The notes under the pieces are model-generated. The model searched no databases. It saw only the letters and a list, made by a program, of their open reading frames with translations, and was not told where the DNA came from. Below are positions 49,511-57,757 of a DNA stretch of 64,000 nt, one piece after another. Each line of letters starts with the position of its first letter. The first letter of the stretch is position 1. Origin of the DNA: JACVRW01 sp963826165 (GTDB taxonomy: Bacteria; Actinomycetota; Thermoleophilia; Solirubrobacterales; Thermoleophilaceae). The position numbers and the translations under genes were made by a program. The DNA is taken from NCBI GenBank assembly GCA_963826165.1, contig CAWGWC010000007.1:62001-126000 (forward strand), in the 5' to 3' direction.

Positions 49511-49947
49511 CGGGCGAGTACCTCCATCGGCTCGGGCTGCTGTGCGACGTGGGGATGATCGGGGCCGGCGTACACCTTCAGCTTGCGCAGCTGCGCCCTG
49601 CCCAGCTTGTTGCGGGGCAGCATGCCCTTGACCGCCAGGCGGATGACCTCCTCCGGGCGGCGGTCGAGCATCTCCTGCAGGGTGCGGCTGCGCAGGCCTC
49701 CCGGATAGCCGGAGTGGCGGTAGTACCGCTTCTCCGCAAGCTTGTTGCCGGTGACCGCGATCTTCTCGGCGTTCACGACGATCACGAAGTCGCCCGTGTC
49801 CACATGGGGCGTGTACTCGGGCTTGCGCTTGCCGCGCAGGTTGTCCGCGATCTGGGTCGCGAGACGGCCCAGGGTTTGCCCGGAAGCGTCGACCACGAGC
49901 CAGTTGCGCTCGCGGGTTGCTGGTGTCGCCACGTAGGTCTTCATCAC
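49507..49947 (-). CDS. rplM: 50S ribosomal protein L13
   Basis: A 146-residue L13, full length. Conserved blocks: NWLVVDASGQTLGRLATQIADNLRGK, VDTGDFVIVVNAEKIAVTGNK, YYRHSGYPGGLRSRTLQEML and KGMLPRNKLGRAQLRKLKVYAG. It opens the rplM-rpsI-glmM-glmS-acpS string. Two adjacent methionines at the start leave 49947 or 49944 open. Confidence 0.97.
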   Translation of the reverse strand: MMKTYVATPATRERNWLVVDASGQTLGRLATQIADNLRGKRKPEYTPHVDTGDFVIVVNAEKIAVTGNKLAEKRYYRHSGYPGGLRSRTLQEMLDRRPEEVIRLAVKGMLPRNKLGRAQLRKLKVYAGPDHPHVAQQPEPMEVLAR

Positions 49948-50047
49948 AGAGTGACCGCCCAGGGGGCGGCCGGCGACCTAGTGTGGCAGATGGCTGCTCG
50001 TTGCGACCACCGAAAACGGGAAGCCGGGGCACGGCCGCCGGCGTGTC

Positions 50048-50053
50048 TATACT
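50048..50053 (+). promoter_or_regulatory. Candidate -10 element upstream of the riboswitch
   Basis: TATACT, five of six matches to TATAAT, about 20-30 bp before the riboswitch fold. No good -35 is visible at 16-18 bp, so it is a weak promoter call supported mainly by position. Confidence 0.35.
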
Positions 50054-50077
50054 GGCGCGCCAAGTAAGTGCCTGCCT

Positions 50078-50227
50078 AATCCTCATCGGCCGTCCACCTT
50101 GGCCGCCGGGGAGCGGGGGAACCGTTCGGGGACCGTCGAAAGACGTATCCGAGGGGGCGAATCGGCCCATCACCGGGTCGTAGCGCTGCTCTTCGAGCGC
50201 GAGCCCGTCAGCTAACCCCGTAGGCCG
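50078..50227 (+). ncRNA. ydaO/yuaA-type cyclic di-AMP riboswitch
   Basis: The leader carries the class hallmarks in order: GAGCGGGGGAACC near 50111-50123, GGGGGCGAATC near 50153-50163 (GGGTGAATC in the consensus), and the 3' block GAGCCCGTCAGCTAACCCCG at 50201-50220 with GTAGGC after it. This class binds c-di-AMP and in actinobacteria usually sits before cell-wall hydrolases and resuscitation factors, where ligand lowers expression. It ends about 35 bp before the M23 peptidase start. Boundaries are approximate. Confidence 0.88.
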
Positions 50228-50261
50228 GAACAAGAAGAGAGGCCATAGGGATTTGCGACAC

Positions 50262-51473
50262 ATGCATGCTTCGGCGAGGCTAGGTGCCGGCGCGCTCGTT
50301 CTCTGCGCGCTCGCATTCGCACCTCCAGCCGCGGGACAGACTTCCTCGGGAGGCGGCGGCGTCTCCTACGTGGCCACGCCGAAGATCGCCAAGGTGAGCT
50401 GCCTGCGCAAGTGCGCGTCACGCAAGCGCGCCCAGGCCGGCAGCACCCTGCGCATCACCGGAAGCGCCCTGTCGAGCGTGGCCGAGGTGACCTTCCACGG
50501 CAGTTACGGCTCGTCCGACGACGTCGTGGTCCCGATCCGCGCCGGCAGCGACACCAGGATCCAGGCCAAGGTGCCCGCGGGCGCGCTCACCGGACCGGTG
50601 TCGGCCTCGACCGCCGACGGCGTGCGCTCGCGCAAGTCCAAGCCGGTCCCCCTGCTGCCGCCCCCGCCGCCCGAGCCCAACCTCGAGCTCTCCCCCGTTC
50701 CCGGCCCCTCGGTGGCTGGAGCGCCGAAGCTCGAGACCGGCACCAGCCGGACCAAGGCCTACGTGGGCGCGCGCCGCGCGGTCACGTTCTCGTTCCGGCT
50801 CTCGGGGACTGCCCCGAGCGCCCTGAGCGTCGAGCTGGTCCGAGCGGCCGACGGCGTGGCGGTCAAGTCCTGGGTACCGGAGGGTGTCCTCCCCGGTCAG
50901 ATCACGAGCGTGTCGTGGGACGGCCGGATCGGTCGCGCCGCGGCCGTGCCGGGCCGCTACTCGTTCCGCCTCACCGCGGCCGGGCCCGGTGGCGTGAGCG
51001 CCACGAGCTCCCAGGTAGGAGACATCCAACGCGACGCCTTCGACCTGTACGACCACATCTTCCCCATCCGCGGCCGTCACGACTACGGCGGGTCTGGCTC
51101 CGACTTCGGCTCCGGCCGTTCGGGTCACTCCCATCAGGGCCACGACGTGTTCGCCAAGTGCGGCACGCCCATGGTGGCGGCGCGCGGCGGCAAGGTCCAG
51201 TACGCGGGCTACCACGGCGCCGCCGGCAACTACCTGGTCATCGACGGCGCCGGCAGCGACGTTGACTACACCTACATGCACATGGTCGAGCCGTCAGCCT
51301 TCCGCGCGGGGGACCGCGTATACACCGGCCAGCGCATCGGCTCGGTGGGCGACTCGGGCAACGCGCAGGGCTGTCACCTGCACTTCGAGCTCTGGGCCGC
51401 GCCGGGCTGGTACGACGGCGGCGATCCGTTCGATCCGCTGCCTTCGCTGAAGGCCTGGGACAGCTGGTCCTAG
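50262..51473 (+). CDS. Secreted M23-family peptidase (lysostaphin-like)
   Basis: A 403-residue exported cell-wall endopeptidase. Signal peptide (ARLGAGALVLCALAFAPPAAG), then an IPT/TIG-like domain (about 40-130), a Pro-rich linker, a beta-sandwich resembling FlgD-type repeats (about 165-260), and a C-terminal M23 domain with zinc ligands in SHQGHDVFAKCG and HLHFELW. ATG 50262 is chosen over TTG 50253 because ATAGGG at 50245-50250 is then correctly spaced. c-di-AMP control through its leader ties wall cutting to turgor or wall stress. Confidence 0.9.
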   Translation: MHASARLGAGALVLCALAFAPPAAGQTSSGGGGVSYVATPKIAKVSCLRKCASRKRAQAGSTLRITGSALSSVAEVTFHGSYGSSDDVVVPIRAGSDTRIQAKVPAGALTGPVSASTADGVRSRKSKPVPLLPPPPPEPNLELSPVPGPSVAGAPKLETGTSRTKAYVGARRAVTFSFRLSGTAPSALSVELVRAADGVAVKSWVPEGVLPGQITSVSWDGRIGRAAAVPGRYSFRLTAAGPGGVSATSSQVGDIQRDAFDLYDHIFPIRGRHDYGGSGSDFGSGRSGHSHQGHDVFAKCGTPMVAARGGKVQYAGYHGAAGNYLVIDGAGSDVDYTYMHMVEPSAFRAGDRVYTGQRIGSVGDSGNAQGCHLHFELWAAPGWYDGGDPFDPLPSLKAWDSWS

Positions 51474-52291
51474 CCGCCCCCCGGCGCGGTCGCCACTCCC
51501 TTGAAGAACGAGTAACAGAAGACGCCGTCCTCCTCGGCCGTGCGGCGGAGGTCGCGGATACCGGCGTCGAAGCTCTCCGCGTCGGTCAGTCCGGCGGCGA
51601 GCGCGGACTCGCGGACGCCCTCGATCATTGCCGTGAACGTCCTGCGCGTGAAGCCTTCGACGAGGTCGGGGCGGCTCGAGTCCACATACACCACGCGCGG
51701 CGACACCCGGATTCCGTCGAAGCCGGCCTCGGCCAGCAGCGGGAAGACCCTCCTCCCGATCTGCGAGTCGCCTCCGGCCCGGCGCTGTAGCTCCACCTGA
51801 CACGCGATGGCGGCGTGAGCCGCGGCGCTGTCGGGGTGGAAGTAGGCCGAGCCGTGGTCGCCCTCGATCACGGTCACGGTGCCGCCCGGCCTGAGCAGGC
51901 GCCGCAGCGCCGAGAGCGCCTCCACCGGTCGCGAGACGTGCTCCAGGAAGAAGCAGACGAAGACGTGGTCGAACGACTCGGGCTCGAACGGCAGCGCGAA
52001 CACGTCTCCCTGGACGAATTCGACGTTGCCGAGGCCGGCCTGTGCAACCCGGCGCCGGGCCTCGGCAAGGGAGCTCTCGGACAGGTCGACCGAGGTGAAG
52101 CGGGCGTCCGGGCTCCGGCGGGCGAGGGTCAGCGTCTGGGCACCGACCCCGCAGCCGGCCTCGAGCACCGTGCTCTCGCCGGGGTAGGCCGTGTCGGCGT
52201 GCAGCAGGTCCACCAGCGTCCCGGCCTGATCGCGCAGGCGCTCGGCCTCGCGCGGCCGATAGCCGTGCACATAGGCGGCGGACCCTTTCAC
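51470..52291 (-). CDS. Class I SAM-dependent methyltransferase
   Basis: A 273-residue methyltransferase with SAM motif I VLEAGCGVGAQTLTLARR, motif II acidic SVDLSE, and the post-motif segment FDHVFVCFFLEHV. The C-terminal half (VFPLLAEAGFDGIRVSPRVVYVD) resembles methyltransferases acting on small molecules. GTG 52291 gives VKGSAAYVHGYRPREAERL, the normal start of this type, and sits 4 bp after the VOC stop. The substrate is unknown. Its stop shares a CTAG with the convergent M23 gene. Confidence 0.87.
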   Translation of the reverse strand: MKGSAAYVHGYRPREAERLRDQAGTLVDLLHADTAYPGESTVLEAGCGVGAQTLTLARRSPDARFTSVDLSESSLAEARRRVAQAGLGNVEFVQGDVFALPFEPESFDHVFVCFFLEHVSRPVEALSALRRLLRPGGTVTVIEGDHGSAYFHPDSAAAHAAIACQVELQRRAGGDSQIGRRVFPLLAEAGFDGIRVSPRVVYVDSSRPDLVEGFTRRTFTAMIEGVRESALAAGLTDAESFDAGIRDLRRTAEEDGVFCYSFFKGVATAPGGG

Positions 52292-52295
52292 CGGG

Positions 52296-52682
52296 CTAGG
52301 ACCAGCTCTGGCCCGGCGAGTATGTGCCGAAGCTCCACTCGTAGCCCTCGGGGTCACGAGCGCGGTAGCGGCGTGTCCCGAACTCCGTGTCCTGCGGTCC
52401 GTAGACGACCTCCGCCCCGGCGTCGACCGCCGCGGCGTGGTGTGCGTCCACGTCCTCGACCAGCAGGTAGGTCCCCGCGTTCTCGATCGGGGTGCCCTCG
52501 CCCTGACCCTCCAGCCAGGAGCCGAGCATGACCACGCCGTCGCCGTGGCGCAGCTCCGCGTGGGCGATCAGCGCGTCGCCCTCCTCGACCACGTTCACGC
52601 GCTCCATGCCGAAGGCCGTGACGAGGAAATCGATGGCGGCGGGCGCGTCGCGATAGCCGAAGTAGGGCACGATCGAAGCCAT
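52296..52682 (-). CDS. VOC-family protein (PhnB/glyoxalase-like)
   Basis: A 128-residue single-module VOC protein: MASIVPYFGYRDAPAAIDFLVTAFGMER, a central AELRHGDGVVMLGS and terminal RYRARDPEGYEWSFGTY. It fits the bleomycin-resistance/PhnB-like group lacking assigned chemistry. ATG 52682 starts the conserved core. Co-transcribed with the methyltransferase (4-bp gap). Confidence 0.85.
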   Translation of the reverse strand: MASIVPYFGYRDAPAAIDFLVTAFGMERVNVVEEGDALIAHAELRHGDGVVMLGSWLEGQGEGTPIENAGTYLLVEDVDAHHAAAVDAGAEVVYGPQDTEFGTRRYRARDPEGYEWSFGTYSPGQSWS

Positions 52683-52737
52683 GCCGGACAAGCTAGCGCG
52701 CTCGCGTTGGACCAGGCCGCCGGGTTAGGGTTGGCCG

Positions 52738-53133
52738 ATGGCCGACTGGACCATTCGGACACTCGAGGAGATCCCGGACGTGCTGGGCGACTACCCGGGG
52801 GAGATGAGAATGGCCGGCGCCGCACCCGAGCTGGGCTGCGAGCAGGTGGGCTTCACCTGGCGGCGCATGCCGGCGCAGACGGGCGGCAAGGGCAGTTACG
52901 GGCATCGCCACCGCACGCAGGAGGAGGTCTACTTCGTGGCCGACGGGGTCCTCCAGTTCAAGCTCGAGGACGAGATCGTCGACGCGCCCGCCGGCACCGT
53001 GGTGCGGGTGGCCCCGAGCGTGGTCCGTTCGGTCTGGAACGAGGGACCGGAGGACGCCGTGGTGATCATCGTCTCCACACTGGGCGATCCCGGCGCCGAC
53101 GTGGAGTCGGTGGAGGACTTCTGGCCCGACTGA
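52738..53133 (+). CDS. Cupin-domain protein
   Basis: A 131-residue double-stranded beta-helix protein. Cupin motif 1 is HRHRTQEEVYFVADGVLQFKL with the His/His/Glu metal ligands; motif 2 is VVRVAPSVVRSVWNEGP, where the usual His is replaced by Arg or Ser, so metal binding may be altered. The family ranges from dioxygenases to sugar-binding proteins; no substrate is assigned. It diverges from the VOC gene across 55 bp. Confidence 0.85.
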   Translation: MADWTIRTLEEIPDVLGDYPGEMRMAGAAPELGCEQVGFTWRRMPAQTGGKGSYGHRHRTQEEVYFVADGVLQFKLEDEIVDAPAGTVVRVAPSVVRSVWNEGPEDAVVIIVSTLGDPGADVESVEDFWPD

Positions 53134-53140
53134 GCTACGC

Positions 53141-53383
53141 CTACTGGCGGTACTCCCCCATGCCGTTCCATTCGGGGAGCAGGGCGTTCAGGGCCCGGCA
53201 GACGAGCCCGAAGGCGATGAACACGAGCAGCACGCTGGCCACGCCGTCGGTGTTGACCCCGGCGTAGGCGGCGGGCAACGCCAGCACCAGCGGGCGCCAG
53301 ACGCTCCAGTTGGGCTCCCACGGAGGCCGGCCCTTGGGAGAGGGATCGTTGTCCGGCTCGTGGACGTAGGCGACGAAGGGCAC
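53141..53383 (-). CDS. Small two-helix membrane protein
   Basis: 80 residues: a polar Pro/Trp-rich N-terminus (GRPPWEPNWSVWRP) then two hydrophobic segments (LVLALPAAYAGV and VASVLLVFIAFGLVCRAL). No family recognised. It converges on the cupin gene with 7 bp between stops. Confidence 0.55.
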   Translation of the reverse strand: MPFVAYVHEPDNDPSPKGRPPWEPNWSVWRPLVLALPAAYAGVNTDGVASVLLVFIAFGLVCRALNALLPEWNGMGEYRQ

Positions 53384-53437
53384 GGCCCCCTTCAGAGTAG
53401 CTCGCGCCGCTCGAGTCTCAGCCGTGAGCCAGGGCGA

Positions 53438-54166
53438 TCAGGCCGCCGCCCCGTTGTCGTCGTCGTACTCGTCGTGGCGCCGCGGCCAGCCGGAGACCGC
53501 TCCCGCCTCGCGGCCCTTGGGCGCGCGGTCGAGCAGCTGCCAGGCACTGTTGAGCGCGTCGGTGCCGCGGTCGTAGCACGAGTAGGTGTGGTAGACGACG
53601 CCGTCCTCGAGCGCGAAGGCGCTGAGAGCCATCAGCTCCTGGTCGTGCACGACGTCAATCCCCGCGCCGCTCGGCGTGCCGAAGTTCCAGCCGGTGCCCT
53701 CGCGCCGGTCCTTCTCCGTCCAGGCGGCGAAGTCGCGGTTGAAGTCCGTGCGTCCCGACGAGACCCAGGGAATGTCCCACCCCATCCGGTCCCGGTAGGC
53801 ATGGAGCGTCTCGAGCGGCGAGCGCGAAGCGAGCACGAAGGTCACGTCATGTGCGTTCAGGTGGGCCACGATGCCGTCGAAGCTGTCGGTGGCGAACGTG
53901 CAGCCCGGGCATCCCTCCGGGGTGTTCGGGCCGTGCATGAAGTGGTAGACGATGAGCTGGGAGCGCCCGTCGAACAGGTCGGCCAGGGTCTGCTGTCCCT
54001 CGCTCGTATCGAACTCGTAGCGCTTGTCGATGCGCACCCGGGGCAGCGCCTGGCGCTCCTGGGCCAGCTCGTCGCTGAGCCGGGTCAGCTCCTTCTCGCG
54101 CTCGAGCAGACGCTTCCGCGCAGCCAGCCATTCTTCGCGTGTGCCGATCTTGGTGTCCATGCCCAT
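53438..54166 (-). CDS. DUF899-family thioredoxin-fold protein
   Basis: A 242-residue DUF899 protein. Family features: a charged N-terminal helix (EEWLAARKRLLEREKELTRLSDEL), LIVYHFMHGPNTPEGCPGCTFATDSFDG with the CPGC redox-like motif, and VVYHTYSCYDRGTDALNSAWQLLD. The fold is thioredoxin-like, but activity has not been established for the family. Cytoplasmic. Confidence 0.88.
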   Translation of the reverse strand: MGMDTKIGTREEWLAARKRLLEREKELTRLSDELAQERQALPRVRIDKRYEFDTSEGQQTLADLFDGRSQLIVYHFMHGPNTPEGCPGCTFATDSFDGIVAHLNAHDVTFVLASRSPLETLHAYRDRMGWDIPWVSSGRTDFNRDFAAWTEKDRREGTGWNFGTPSGAGIDVVHDQELMALSAFALEDGVVYHTYSCYDRGTDALNSAWQLLDRAPKGREAGAVSGWPRRHDEYDDDNGAAA

Positions 54167-54259
54167 CGAGACCGGGCGAGCGCCGGCGACTAATCGGCCG
54201 TCGATGAGTTTGACCGGCCGGGGGTGTCTTACCGCCGACCCCTACCCCTGGGAGAAACC

Positions 54260-54595
54260 ATGCCAGAGCGCTACGTAGACATCTACCTCCTGCCTGTGCC
54301 GGAAGCCGGCATCGAGGACTACCGCGAGCAGGCAACCACCTTCGGCCGTGTCGCGAGAGAGCACGGAGCCCGCAGCTACCGGGAGTTCCGGGCCGACGAC
54401 GTCGGCGAGGGCTTCGCGGCGGACGCCGGCGAGGTCCTCACGGCGGCAGTGGCGGAGTTCGATTCGCGCGCGCACCGCGACGAGGTCATGGAGAAGGTGC
54501 TGGCCGACCCCCGGGTCAAGGCGCTCGAGGGCCACGAGGTGGCCGACATGAGCCAGATGCGCTACGGCGGCTTCGAGACCCTCGTGGACGCGTGA
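54260..54595 (+). CDS. DUF1428-family protein
   Basis: A 111-residue dimeric ferredoxin-like alpha/beta protein of the YbaA/DUF1428 type: RYVDIYLLPVPEAGIEDYREQA, ADDVGEGFAADAGEVL, and DMSQMRYGGFETLVD at the end, which is the family signature. ATG 54260 follows GGGAGAAA. Function is uncharacterised. Confidence 0.88.
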   Translation: MPERYVDIYLLPVPEAGIEDYREQATTFGRVAREHGARSYREFRADDVGEGFAADAGEVLTAAVAEFDSRAHRDEVMEKVLADPRVKALEGHEVADMSQMRYGGFETLVDA

Positions 54596-54658
54596 CCTCT
54601 TAGCCACGGCTTACATCCCGTCGCTTTCCTTTGCGCGAACGAACCAGAGGAAGCGACG

Positions 54659-55429
54659 ATGTCCGACAAACAGAATCTCCTCACCCGCCGCCAGAGCTTC
54701 GGGCTCGCCGGGCTGACCGGCGCGGCCTTCGTCGCGGGCTGCTCGCGCGGGTCCGGTGGTGACGCCGGGGCACCGGCCACGACCTCGGCCGCGGCCGCCG
54801 GCGAAACGCCGTCCTGCGTGCTGGTACCGGAGGTGACCGAGGGTCCGTTCTTCCTCGACGAGCGGCTCAACCGTTCTGACGTTCGCGCCAATTCTTCAGG
54901 GGGCGGGGTGAGACCAGGCATTCCCCTGCGGCTCAAGATCACGGTGGTGGACGTGGGCGCGGCCGGCGCCTGCACGCCCTACGAGGGAGCCGCCGTGGAC
55001 ATCTGGCACACGGACGCCGAGGGTGTCTATTCAGGGGTGGAGGATCCCGGGAATGCCGACGGCGCCGCCACCGACTTCCTGCGTGGCTATCAGGTCACGA
55101 ACGCCCAGGGTGCCGCGACCTTCAAGACGATCTTCCCGGGCTGGTACCAAGGGCGCACCATTCACATCCACGTGAAGGTACGCGTGTTCGACGGGTCGCA
55201 GCAGACCTTCGAGTACACGTCACAGCTGTTCTTCACCGAGACGACGATCAACCAGGTCTATGCCCGAGAGCCGTATTCGTCGAACGGCGAGCCCGACACG
55301 CCCAACAACTCGGACGGCATCTACGGCGAGATGGGCGGCACGGGCCTGGTGAGGATGAGCGGCAGCGCGGCGGCCGGGTACTCGGGCGCCGTGACGCTCG
55401 GGATCTCGGATCTGCCTGAGAACGGCTGA
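54659..55429 (+). CDS. Tat-exported intradiol ring-cleavage dioxygenase-like protein
   Basis: A 256-residue protein of the protocatechuate 3,4-dioxygenase superfamily. The N-terminus has a twin-arginine motif (TRRQSFGLAG) and a lipobox-like AAFVAGC, so it is probably an external lipoprotein. The core begins EVTEGPFFLDERL; iron ligands are visible as Tyr in HTDAEGVYS and Tyr/His/His in WYQGRTIHIHVKV. Exported intradiol dioxygenases of this type are widespread but their substrates are mostly unknown. The ribosome site GAGGAAG precedes ATG 54659. Confidence 0.87.
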   Translation: MSDKQNLLTRRQSFGLAGLTGAAFVAGCSRGSGGDAGAPATTSAAAAGETPSCVLVPEVTEGPFFLDERLNRSDVRANSSGGGVRPGIPLRLKITVVDVGAAGACTPYEGAAVDIWHTDAEGVYSGVEDPGNADGAATDFLRGYQVTNAQGAATFKTIFPGWYQGRTIHIHVKVRVFDGSQQTFEYTSQLFFTETTINQVYAREPYSSNGEPDTPNNSDGIYGEMGGTGLVRMSGSAAAGYSGAVTLGISDLPENG

Positions 55430-55478
55430 GCACCGGCCCCTGGTTTCGCCCCGGCGGCGTCCGTGGTACAAGCCATGC

Positions 55479-56489
55479 GTGCGTGGTGCAGCCCGGTTTC
55501 TCGTCGTCCTCGCCACGGTGGCGCTGGTGCCGGCCGCGGCGCACGCCGATCCGGCCTGGGTGCACGACAGCCCGGTGTCCGATCAGACGGCGGGCTACCT
55601 GCCCTGCGCTGGAGCCACGGGCGGCGTGTTCACCGAGATCCTGCCCTCGATCGACTACGCCGAGGCGTTCATCGACCAGGCCGACCTGCCGCAGGCCGGC
55701 GAAGTCCAGGCCGTTCGCGTCCAGTGGTGGGCTACGGGCGGTGACCCCTGCCGTGCTCAGGGCGGCACCGGCGCATCGATCGAGATCATCCCGCCGCCCG
55801 GCGTCGAGCTGGCGCTGGACAAGAAGAACCCCGCGCTGTGCGGCTTCAGCATCATTCAGGACGCCTCGGTCTGCCCGGTGACCACCGGACCGGGTCAGTA
55901 CGGCGGGACCGTGCTGAACGACGCGCGCTCCGGCACTCCCATGCTGTGGCCGGTCACCGATGCGTTCAACAAGACCCGCCTGATCGTGCCGGTGCGGCTG
56001 ACGCGCCCGGTCGCGAGCTTCGCTCGCACCGCGGAGCTGCGCTGCAACGCACGACCGTGCCCACCGGGCGAGTCGGGCGACCGTGTGCAGTTCGCGGTGA
56101 GCTTCGTGCCCGGTGCGGGCGCGACGCCCTCCAGACCCCTGGTCACCACGGTCGGACTGCTCGGCGGCAGGGGTGGGCCGAGGCTCCTGGCCCGCAGGCC
56201 GGCGTCGCGCGTCACACACGGCAAGCTCCGCCGCGGCCTGGTCGTGGGCGTGCGCGCACCCGGCCGCAGCGTGATCGTGGCCGCGAAGCTCCAGGCCGGC
56301 TCGCGCCTGCTCGCCCAAGCGAGGAGGCAGGCCCGGGGCGCCGGCACGGTGTCGCTGCGCCTCCGGGCCGGAGCGCGAGCCCTCAGCGCGCTGGGCCTGG
56401 GCTCGCGACGAGCGCGCCTGACGGTCAGCGTCAAGCCGCGAGGTGGCGCGATCAGGCGCCAGTCGGTCTCGGTCCGCGTCGTTCCCTGA
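55479..56489 (+). CDS. Secreted protein of unknown function
   Basis: A 336-residue exported protein from GTG 55479: signal peptide RFLVVLATVALVPAAAHA. The mature part has cysteine pairs (CAGATGG, GGDPC, ALCGFS, SVCPV, RCNARPCPPG) suggesting disulfides, and the C-terminal third is Arg/Ala/Gly-rich with repeated strand-like units (VIVAAKLQAGSRLLAQ, ARLTVSVKPRGG), typical of secreted Thermoleophilia proteins. No domain recognised. Confidence 0.7.
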   Translation: MRGAARFLVVLATVALVPAAAHADPAWVHDSPVSDQTAGYLPCAGATGGVFTEILPSIDYAEAFIDQADLPQAGEVQAVRVQWWATGGDPCRAQGGTGASIEIIPPPGVELALDKKNPALCGFSIIQDASVCPVTTGPGQYGGTVLNDARSGTPMLWPVTDAFNKTRLIVPVRLTRPVASFARTAELRCNARPCPPGESGDRVQFAVSFVPGAGATPSRPLVTTVGLLGGRGGPRLLARRPASRVTHGKLRRGLVVGVRAPGRSVIVAAKLQAGSRLLAQARRQARGAGTVSLRLRAGARALSALGLGSRRARLTVSVKPRGGAIRRQSVSVRVVP

Positions 56490-56491
56490 GC

Positions 56492-57043
56492 TCACGCCGC
56501 CGCGTAGCGCAGAAGCACCGCGCCGGACACGAACGGCCGCGTCTCAAGCAGCTCGAGCTTCTCGTCGGCCGATTCGAACAGCCGCGCGCCGCGGCCCACC
56601 ACCACCGGAAACACGAACAGCCGGTACTCGTCGACCAGCCCCGCGGCGATCAGGGCGTGCACGAGCTGGGTGCTGCCCGTCGCCACGATGTCTCGTCCCG
56701 GTGCCTCCTTCAGGGCCTGCACCTGGTCGACAACCGGGGCGCCGAGCACGGTCGAGTTCTCCCACCCCGGGTCGTCGAGGGTGCTCGACACGACGTACTT
56801 GTCCACCTCGTTGAGGTAGTCGGACACGCCGGTCGGATCGTTCGTCTGCTTCGGCCAGAACCCCCGGAAGCTCTCGAAGGTGTTACGGCCGACGAGCAGT
56901 GCGTCGGCCCCCTCCCGGTGCTCCGCGGTCGCCGCCGCCATGTCGGACTGGTCGACGTCCTCGGCCAGCGGGTCGAACCACCCCGCCGCCATGTCGATCA
57001 CGCCGTCGAGCGTGATGTTCTCCGTCACCACCAGCTTTCGCAT
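56492..57043 (-). CDS. Dihydrofolate reductase-family protein (RibD C-terminal type)
   Basis: A 183-residue DHFR-fold protein: MRKLVVTENITLDGVIDMAAGWF at the start, ALLVGRNTFESFRGFWP, and the end region ATGSTQLVHALIAAGLVDEYRLFVFPVVVGRGARLF. These stand-alone RibD_C proteins bind NADPH, but few have known substrates. It diverges from the secreted NTF2-like gene and nearly abuts the convergent secreted-protein gene (2 bp). Confidence 0.88.
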   Translation of the reverse strand: MRKLVVTENITLDGVIDMAAGWFDPLAEDVDQSDMAAATAEHREGADALLVGRNTFESFRGFWPKQTNDPTGVSDYLNEVDKYVVSSTLDDPGWENSTVLGAPVVDQVQALKEAPGRDIVATGSTQLVHALIAAGLVDEYRLFVFPVVVGRGARLFESADEKLELLETRPFVSGAVLLRYAAA

Positions 57044-57165
57044 CGGACCCCTTCGGTCGAAGTTCGGTCCTCCAGACCCGGGTCAGCCGCAAAGCTAATC
57101 GGCGCTGGAATAAGTCGCCGTCGGAGCGGGTCCTCTGTGCAGGTCCGCAACTGACGAAAGGATTC

Positions 57166-57717
57166 ATGATGAAGCGTCTGACCTCCGCGACCGCCGCGCT
57201 ACTGCTTGCGCTCGCGGTCCTCGTCTCCTCCGGCGCGCTTGCCGGATCCTCGGCGACCGCCGACCGGCCGCACGACGACGGGCACGGCTACAGCCACTCC
57301 CACGGCTTCGAGCGGTTCCTCGAGCGCTACGAAGCGGCCAACACGGCGTTCGTGAACGGCGACCCGTCGGCCTGGTCGCAGATCGTGGCCGACAAGGACC
57401 CGCAGTCCATCTTCGGAGGGTTCGGCGGCCTGGGCGACGCGGGGGCCGAGGCCGTCCGCCGGCGCTACCTGCTCGCGGCGGGCGCGTTCCGCCCCGGGGG
57501 CACCGAGGTCGACTTCGAGTACCTCGTCAAGGACGTGCGCGGCAAGCTGGCCTACACCGTCGCGCTCGAGCGCGCCCAGGTCCTGTACCCCGGGCGGACC
57601 GAGCTCTCGGAGCACTTCCTGCGGGCCACGATGATCTTCCGCTACGAGAAGGGCGCCTGGAAGATCGTCCACCGGCACGCCGACAACATGGTCGCCCTGC
57701 AGCTCCCCACGTCGTAG
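57166..57717 (+). CDS. Secreted SnoaL/NTF2-like protein
   Basis: 183 residues. A signal peptide (RLTSATAALLLALAVLVSSGALA) precedes a His-rich linker (HDDGHGYSHSHGFERF). The cone-shaped NTF2-like domain shows YEAANTAFVNGDPSAWSQIVADKD, the VDFEYLVKDVRGKLAYTVALER strands and ATMIFRYEKGAWKIVHRHAD. Exported forms of this fold bind small ligands or act as cyclases; no catalytic set is identified. ATG at 57166 or 57169. Confidence 0.8.
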   Translation: MMKRLTSATAALLLALAVLVSSGALAGSSATADRPHDDGHGYSHSHGFERFLERYEAANTAFVNGDPSAWSQIVADKDPQSIFGGFGGLGDAGAEAVRRRYLLAAGAFRPGGTEVDFEYLVKDVRGKLAYTVALERAQVLYPGRTELSEHFLRATMIFRYEKGAWKIVHRHADNMVALQLPTS

Positions 57718-57757
57718 GACCGCGCACGCGTGTGCCGGGAACGGCGATGATTGTGGG

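Larger units (their letters stand above)
49948..50261. other. Divergent intergenic region containing the c-di-AMP riboswitch
   Basis: A 314-bp gap between rplM (minus) and the M23 peptidase (plus). The right half is the riboswitch leader; the left half should contain the promoter of the rplM operon, but no clear -35/-10 pair was recognised there. No ORF is seen. Confidence 0.7.
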
